Source: an uncultured Steroidobacter sp. | GTDB taxonomy: Bacteria; Pseudomonadota; Gammaproteobacteria; Steroidobacterales; Steroidobacteraceae | Direction: 5' to 3' | Assembly: GCA_946478975.1 (NCBI GenBank) | Contig: CAMLEO010000276.1 | Coordinates: forward strand, 1-9,607 | Length of the DNA stretch: 9,607 nt | Shown here: positions 6,430 through 9,607 of the stretch, one piece after another | How the letters are laid out: each line of letters begins with the position of its first letter | Position numbering within the stretch: the first letter of the stretch is position 1 | Notes under the pieces: generated by a model | The model's database searches: none | What the model was told of the DNA's origin: nothing | Seen by the model: the letters and a program-made list of their open reading frames with translations, nothing else | Translations under genes and position numbers: made by a program

Positions 6430-7197
6430 CTAGCGAGGCATGGTCATGGGGACTTCGGCGGGCTGGCGGAACTTGGGATCGACCGGCCAGGGCTTGGTGC
6501 GCAGATCGTACGGCGCGGCGAGGTTGGCATCTTCCAGGCGCTTCGCATGCTTGTGATACACGACGATCTTGCGCTCCTTGGGCGCCACCGCCGCCGGATC
6601 CTTGCTGCCGAAGTCGGGATTGGGCACGGTGATGTGCTCGGAATAATCCCAATCGTAACGATCCGAGGCCTGCGCGGTGTACGACTGAAACACGATCTTC
6701 AGGTTGCCGTTGGCAGCGGTGCCGGCGGCACTGAGCACGACGCTGCTCTTGAGCTGAAAGCCGCGCAGTCCATAAAGAATATCCCGATCGGCGTCGTCGC
6801 CGGTGAGCTGATAACGCAGCGGCATTTCCACCAGGCTTTGATAGTCCATCGACAGCGAGGCCTTGGTGTCCCATTTGGGGAACGGCGCAACGCCGACGAT
6901 GCGCGGCACGACGCCGGCCCATTTGGTGACGCCGCCGGTGAAGCGCGCCTTCTCCTGCGTGAGCAGCACGCGACGCTGAAATTCCAGCGTTTCGAGCACT
7001 TCGTCGCGATCTTTCAAATGCTCGGGCGCGTCGAATTCGAACAAGCTGCTCGGGTCGCGATTTTTGAGCCATTGACGCATCAGCAGCGCGGCGAGCGAGA
7101 CTTTGAGCGAGCCTCGATTCGCGTCCACGCTGTCGGCCAGGCGGCCATAGAACTTCGCCAGTTCAGGCGGCTTGAGCGCGGCAAGATAATCGGTCAT
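6430..7197 (-). CDS. Conserved-looking protein of unknown function (255 aa)
   Basis: I do not recognise this family with confidence. The protein has no signal peptide, transmembrane segment or cysteine, so it is predicted cytoplasmic. Residues 1-45 are helical (KPPELAKFYGRLAD, 9-22, and ALLMRQWLKNRDPS, 37-50). The centre, about 85-175, looks like mixed alpha/beta with a beta-rich stretch. The C-terminal part is distinctive: aromatic/acidic DRYDWDYSEH (179-188), the turn VPNPDFGS (191-198), VVYHKHAKRLEDANLAAPYD (212-231) and the Trp-Pro motif KPWPVD (235-240). The wording of this region suggests a conserved domain of unknown function. Its start overlaps the lipoprotein stop by four bases (ATGA), with AGGGA about 9 bases upstream inside that gene, so the two are almost certainly co-translated. 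Codon usage and GC resemble the neighbours. The frame choice is supported by the overlap and by low-complexity, Arg-rich translations in competing frames. Confidence 0.75.
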   Translation of the reverse strand: MTDYLAALKPPELAKFYGRLADSVDANRGSLKVSLAALLMRQWLKNRDPSSLFEFDAPEHLKDRDEVLETLEFQRRVLLTQEKARFTGGVTKWAGVVPRIVGVAPFPKWDTKASLSMDYQSLVEMPLRYQLTGDDADRDILYGLRGFQLKSSVVLSAAGTAANGNLKIVFQSYTAQASDRYDWDYSEHITVPNPDFGSKDPAAVAPKERKIVVYHKHAKRLEDANLAAPYDLRTKPWPVDPKFRQPAEVPMTMPR

Positions 7198-7694
7198 GGC
7201 TGTTTTTCCCTGGCACTGACGGCACGCACGCCACCCGGCAGTTCGAACTGCGCGATGGCTTTGCCTTCGTTTCCATTCTCGATGGGGACGACGGACACGC
7301 GGCCGGGTTCGCTGACTAATACGAACTCGCCGTTGCAGATGGCAACTTCCAATTCACGTTCGGTGCCGCCGCCGAGCGCGCTGCCCAAGCCCGGATCGGC
7401 GCAGGTGGCGATGGTCTGGCGATATTCATCGGCGCCCACCCGAACGATCACGACCAGCCCCGCTTGATGGGACGTCTGCGTCATTTGATCGCCGCCGGTG
7501 TCCAGGCTGAACAGCGCCTCCGCCCGGCCTTCGGGCAGCGGTGCCTGTAATTTTCTCTTGGTCGCCTGCGCATCGAGCTTGCGAGGTTGCCCTTCGGATG
7601 CGGGCGCCGGCGTATTCGGCGGCGGCGAGCAGGCCAGCAGCAGGGCGCTCCATGCGATCGGGCCGGCGAGCTGGGCGATTCGATGCGCTTTCAT
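7194..7694 (-). CDS. Predicted lipoprotein of unknown function
   Basis: The product is a small exported protein with a lipoprotein signal: basic MKAHR, a hydrophobic stretch and the lipobox LLAC, followed by a Pro/Ala-rich tether (SPPPNTPAPAS). From the chosen ATG at 7694 the protein is 166 residues, with the lipid-modified Cys at 22. A longer reading from the ATG at 7712 adds six residues (MEMISY). No start has a good Shine-Dalgarno; the shorter one gives the more typical signal peptide and agrees with a candidate promoter whose transcript would begin almost at this ATG. The mature part looks beta-rich, with two further cysteines about 22 residues apart (ATCAD and AICNG) that could form a disulfide. 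No Asp follows the lipobox Cys (Ser at +2), which predicts outer-membrane sorting under Lol rules if these apply. It overlaps the following unknown gene by four bases, implying a joint function that I cannot name. Confidence 0.75.
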   Translation of the reverse strand: MKAHRIAQLAGPIAWSALLLACSPPPNTPAPASEGQPRKLDAQATKRKLQAPLPEGRAEALFSLDTGGDQMTQTSHQAGLVVIVRVGADEYRQTIATCADPGLGSALGGGTERELEVAICNGEFVLVSEPGRVSVVPIENGNEGKAIAQFELPGGVRAVSAREKQP

Positions 7695-7701
7695 ATAACT
7701 A

Positions 7702-7731
7702 ATCATTTCCATGTCGGTATGCTTGAGTCAA
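7702..7731 (-). promoter_or_regulatory. Candidate sigma-70-like promoter for the lipoprotein unit
   Basis: On the minus strand TTGACT (complement of 7726-7731, 5/6 match to TTGACA) is followed after 18 bases by AATGAT (complement of 7702-7707, 4/6 match to TATAAT). Transcription would begin close to 7695, directly before the ATG at 7694, giving a leaderless or near-leaderless message. This is a by-eye match only. Confidence 0.3.
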
Positions 7732-7739
7732 TGCCTCAA
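7723..7739. repeat. Inverted repeat in divergent intergenic region (candidate operator)
   Basis: TTGAG (7723-7727) and CTCAA (7735-7739) form a perfect 5-base inverted repeat around a 7-base centre. It lies in the roughly 70-base space between the divergently read lipoprotein and serine hydrolase genes and overlaps the candidate -35 box of the lipoprotein promoter. It is well placed for a dimeric repressor or activator acting on one or both genes, but an arm this short can arise by chance. Confidence 0.25.
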
Positions 7740-7752
7740 ATGCCAATACCGT

Positions 7753-7758
7753 GAGGAG
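7753..7758 (+). promoter_or_regulatory. Ribosome binding site of the serine hydrolase gene
   Basis: GAGGAG lies five bases before the ATG at 7764. It is a near-perfect Shine-Dalgarno sequence at good spacing and fixes this start, which is also the one that yields a complete signal peptide. Confidence 0.75.
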
Positions 7759-7763
7759 CCCAG

Positions 7764-9128
7764 ATGTCGTCGCGATTCCTTGCCGCGCTCGCCTGCCTGA
7801 TTGTCTCAGGGACTTCGCTCGCCGCATCGCCGGCCATCGACACAGAACGCATGGACCAGGTTGCGCGCTATTACGTGGACGGCGGGCAATTCATGGGAAC
7901 AGTGCTGGTGGCGCGCGGCGACGACGTCCTGTTCAGCAAGGCATACGGTTCAGCAAATCTCGAGTGGAATATTCCGAACACCCTCGACACCAAGTTCAAG
8001 CTCGGATCGCTGACCAAACAGTTCACGGCGGCGGCCATTCTGCTGCTCGAAGAGCGCGGCAAGCTGAAGCTCGATGACCCGATCAGGAAATACTATGCCG
8101 AGGCGCCGGCGAGCTGGGACACCGTCACGCTCCGCCACCTGCTCGGGCACACCTCCGGCATTCCCAATTACACCGACACCCCCGACTTCGATCGCATGAG
8201 CGCCCGGCGCTCGACACCCGTGGAGCTCGTCAAACCCGTTCAGGACAAGCCGCTGGAATTCCTGCCGGGAACGCAAATGCATTACTCCAACACCGGCTAT
8301 GTGCTGCTCGGCATGGCGATCGAAAAGGCCTTCGGCGTGGGCTACGCCGAGTTTTTAAAACAAAACATTTTCGAGCCGCTGGGCATGAAGGACACCGGTT
8401 ACGACGAGAGTGCGCGGATTCTTCCGCATCGTGCCGCAGGCTATTCACCCACGCCCGGCGGACTTGCAAACGCGATGTATGTCGACATGACGACGCCGTT
8501 CTCAGCCGGCGCCTTGTATTCGACCGTTGCAGACCTGTTGCGTTGGGAACGCGGCCTGTTCGGTCACAAAGTGATATCAGACGCGTCGCTGCAGAAGATG
8601 ACGACCCCGGGCAAGGGTCACTATGGAATGGGGGTGAGCCTGGCCGAAGACGCCGGTCGACAGATCGTCGAACACGGCGGCGGCATTCCGGGCTTCAACA
8701 CCAAGCTTGCGTATTACCCGAGCAGCGAAGTGACCGTGGTGGCGCTGTCGAACCTCAACGGCCCGGGCGCGGACAGCATCGCGCGAAAGTTAGGTCCGCT
8801 CGCGCATGGCGAGGCCGTGGTGTTGCTCCCGGAGCGCAAGGCGATTTCGCTGCCGGTCAAGGTGCTGGAAAAATACGTGGGCAGTTACGAGTGGGAGCCG
8901 GGCGTGCTGATGAATGTGACGCTCGAAGGTGGCCAGCTGTATTGTCAGCGGACCGGCGATGGCAAATTTCCCATCGCGGCGGAAACCGAAACGCGTTTCT
9001 TCCCCATCCCGTTCGAAGCGGTGTTCGAATTTCGCAAGGATGCGAAGGGGAAAGTCACGGGCCTGGCCATGCGCCATGGCTACGAAGATACATTCGCGAA
9101 GCGCGTGATCAACCCGCCCACGCCGTGA
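7764..9128 (+). CDS. Secreted serine hydrolase, beta-lactamase/PBP4*-like (class C fold) with C-terminal DUF3471-like domain
   Basis: This 454-residue protein has a Sec signal peptide (hydrophobic 5-19, likely cleavage after SLAA near 21). The catalytic domain (about 25-345) carries the serine beta-lactamase-like active site: SLTK with nucleophile Ser82 and Lys85, the tyrosine motif YSN (174-176), and HGGG (304-307) in place of the third-strand KTG. LRHLLGHTSGIPNY (123-136) and GYVLLGMAIE (178-187) are typical of the family, which includes D-aminopeptidases, esterases, peptidoglycan hydrolases and AmpC-type enzymes. Residues about 362-448 form a beta-rich domain opening with LEKYVGSYEWEPG (368-380), matching the lipocalin-like DUF3471 tail seen on many such hydrolases. 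It probably acts in the periplasm on a peptide or ester substrate. Nothing here singles out antibiotic resistance. It is transcribed alone, divergently from the lipoprotein unit, and its stop lies 3 bases from that of the convergent kinase gene. Confidence 0.92.
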   Translation: MSSRFLAALACLIVSGTSLAASPAIDTERMDQVARYYVDGGQFMGTVLVARGDDVLFSKAYGSANLEWNIPNTLDTKFKLGSLTKQFTAAAILLLEERGKLKLDDPIRKYYAEAPASWDTVTLRHLLGHTSGIPNYTDTPDFDRMSARRSTPVELVKPVQDKPLEFLPGTQMHYSNTGYVLLGMAIEKAFGVGYAEFLKQNIFEPLGMKDTGYDESARILPHRAAGYSPTPGGLANAMYVDMTTPFSAGALYSTVADLLRWERGLFGHKVISDASLQKMTTPGKGHYGMGVSLAEDAGRQIVEHGGGIPGFNTKLAYYPSSEVTVVALSNLNGPGADSIARKLGPLAHGEAVVLLPERKAISLPVKVLEKYVGSYEWEPGVLMNVTLEGGQLYCQRTGDGKFPIAAETETRFFPIPFEAVFEFRKDAKGKVTGLAMRHGYEDTFAKRVINPPTP

Positions 9129-9131
9129 TCT

Positions 9132-9607
9132 TCAATCCGCCGACGCGAACTCGACCCAGAACGTCGTGCCGCTGCCGAGCACGGTGTCGAAGCCGATGCG
9201 GCCGCCCATGCGCTCGACGATCTGACGGCTGATGTGCAAGCCGAGGCCGGTGCCGCCGGCGCGACGCGTCGATGAAGAGTCGGCTTGTGAGAATCTGCCG
9301 AAGATACGTTCGCGGAACTCATCAGGAATGCCGGGGCCGCGATCGATGACGGAAATGCGCACCTGATCCTGCGACCGCGAGACGGTGACTTGCACCGTCT
9401 CGTGCGTGGGCGAGAACTTCGCAGCGTTGGACAGCAGGTTTGCCAGCACCTGCAGCAGTCGTTCTTCGTCGACGGCGATCCTGATGTCGCTGGCAGGCTC
9501 ATCGAGCTGGAAGCGGACGTTCAACCGCTGCCCGTAGCCTTCCGCCGCGTGCACGGCGTTGCGAACGATATCCGCGACCACTCGCGGCGCGAGCTCGAAA
9601 CGCATGT
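9132..9607 (-). CDS. Sensor histidine kinase, C-terminal HATPase domain (5' end beyond window)
   Basis: The visible 157 residues, numbered from the Met at 9605, form a complete histidine-kinase ATP-binding domain: N box LANLLSNAAKFSP (54-66), G1 box DRGPGIP (88-94), F box ERIFGRFSQ (99-107) and G2 box GGTGLGLHISRQIVERMGG (117-135), ending in the usual GSGTTFWVEF (144-153). The dimerisation/phosphoacceptor domain with its His is not visible. The frame stays open to the window edge, so the Met is very likely internal and the gene extends to the right. The sequence is of the HPK1 type that follows a HisKA domain. It would autophosphorylate and pass phosphate to a response regulator. No receiver domain follows within this protein and no regulator gene is seen on this side. 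Its input cannot be judged from this fragment. Confidence 0.93.
   Translation of the reverse strand, partial: MRFELAPRVVADIVRNAVHAAEGYGQRLNVRFQLDEPASDIRIAVDEERLLQVLANLLSNAAKFSPTHETVQVTVSRSQDQVRISVIDRGPGIPDEFRERIFGRFSQADSSSTRRAGGTGLGLHISRQIVERMGGRIGFDTVLGSGTTFWVEFASAD

Noticed and set aside
6088..7467. 459-codon plus-strand frame spanning the sigma gene start, the unknown gene and part of the lipoprotein gene
   Set aside because: It crosses three minus-strand genes that are supported by overlaps, ECF motifs or a lipobox, and its translation changes character along its length without any domain pattern.
7764..9128. Call as an antibiotic-resistance class C beta-lactamase
   Set aside because: SxxK and YxN are present, but the third motif is HGGG and a DUF3471-like tail is attached, as in the broad serine hydrolase group. 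Resistance cannot be claimed from these motifs.
8543..9232. 229-codon plus-strand frame overlapping the hydrolase 3' half and the kinase end
   Set aside because: It is a +1-shifted shadow of the hydrolase frame, which retains its HGGG motif and C-terminal domain without a break, so no frameshift is implied.

Overview
The window is GC-rich (roughly 60%), densely coded DNA from a Gram-negative bacterium, carrying eight genes on both strands and no RNA genes, mobile elements or CRISPR arrays that I can see. Secreted proteins with Sec signal peptides, a lipobox protein, an ECF sigma factor with a membrane anti-sigma factor, and a multidomain secreted xylanase-type enzyme fit an environmental polysaccharide-degrading gammaproteobacterium. 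The Steroidobacter/Nevskiales/Xanthomonadales neighbourhood is my best guess from general style, without a database comparison.

Layout. Bases 1-2748 (+) hold the 3' part of a large secreted glycoside hydrolase of family GH30, probably subfamily 8 (xylanase type). It has an accessory domain before the catalytic domain, two Ig-like domains after it, and a C-terminal domain built on repeated Asn-Gly strands. Its 5' end lies outside the window. Converging on it from the right is a tight four-gene operon on the minus strand (6347 down to 2769): ECF sigma factor, single-pass anti-sigma factor, a periplasmic TPR/HEAT-repeat protein and a second periplasmic HEAT-repeat protein with a cysteine-containing N-terminal domain. 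Consecutive genes overlap by 4, 4 and 1 bases. Upstream of that operon, also on the minus strand, is an overlapping two-gene unit: a predicted lipoprotein (about 7694-7194) and a cytoplasmic-looking protein of unknown function (7197-6430). Divergent from the lipoprotein is a secreted serine hydrolase of the beta-lactamase/PBP4*-like class (7764-9128, +). It converges, with only 3 bases between stop codons, on the C-terminal ATPase domain of a sensor histidine kinase (9132-9607, -) that is cut by the window edge.

How the genes may work together. The sigma/anti-sigma/HEAT/HEAT block is most simply read as a self-contained envelope-signalling module: the anti-sigma factor spans the inner membrane and the two HEAT proteins sit in the periplasm, where they could bind its periplasmic part or act as output. 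This is inference from gene order and predicted topology. The GH30 gene, the serine hydrolase and the kinase show no clear functional link to it. The most notable observations are the exact 32-residue, Trp/Ala-alternating HEAT array, the cysteine-free anti-sigma factor in a HEAT-protein operon, and a GH30_8-like enzyme that appears to lack the residues this subfamily uses to recognise glucuronic acid.
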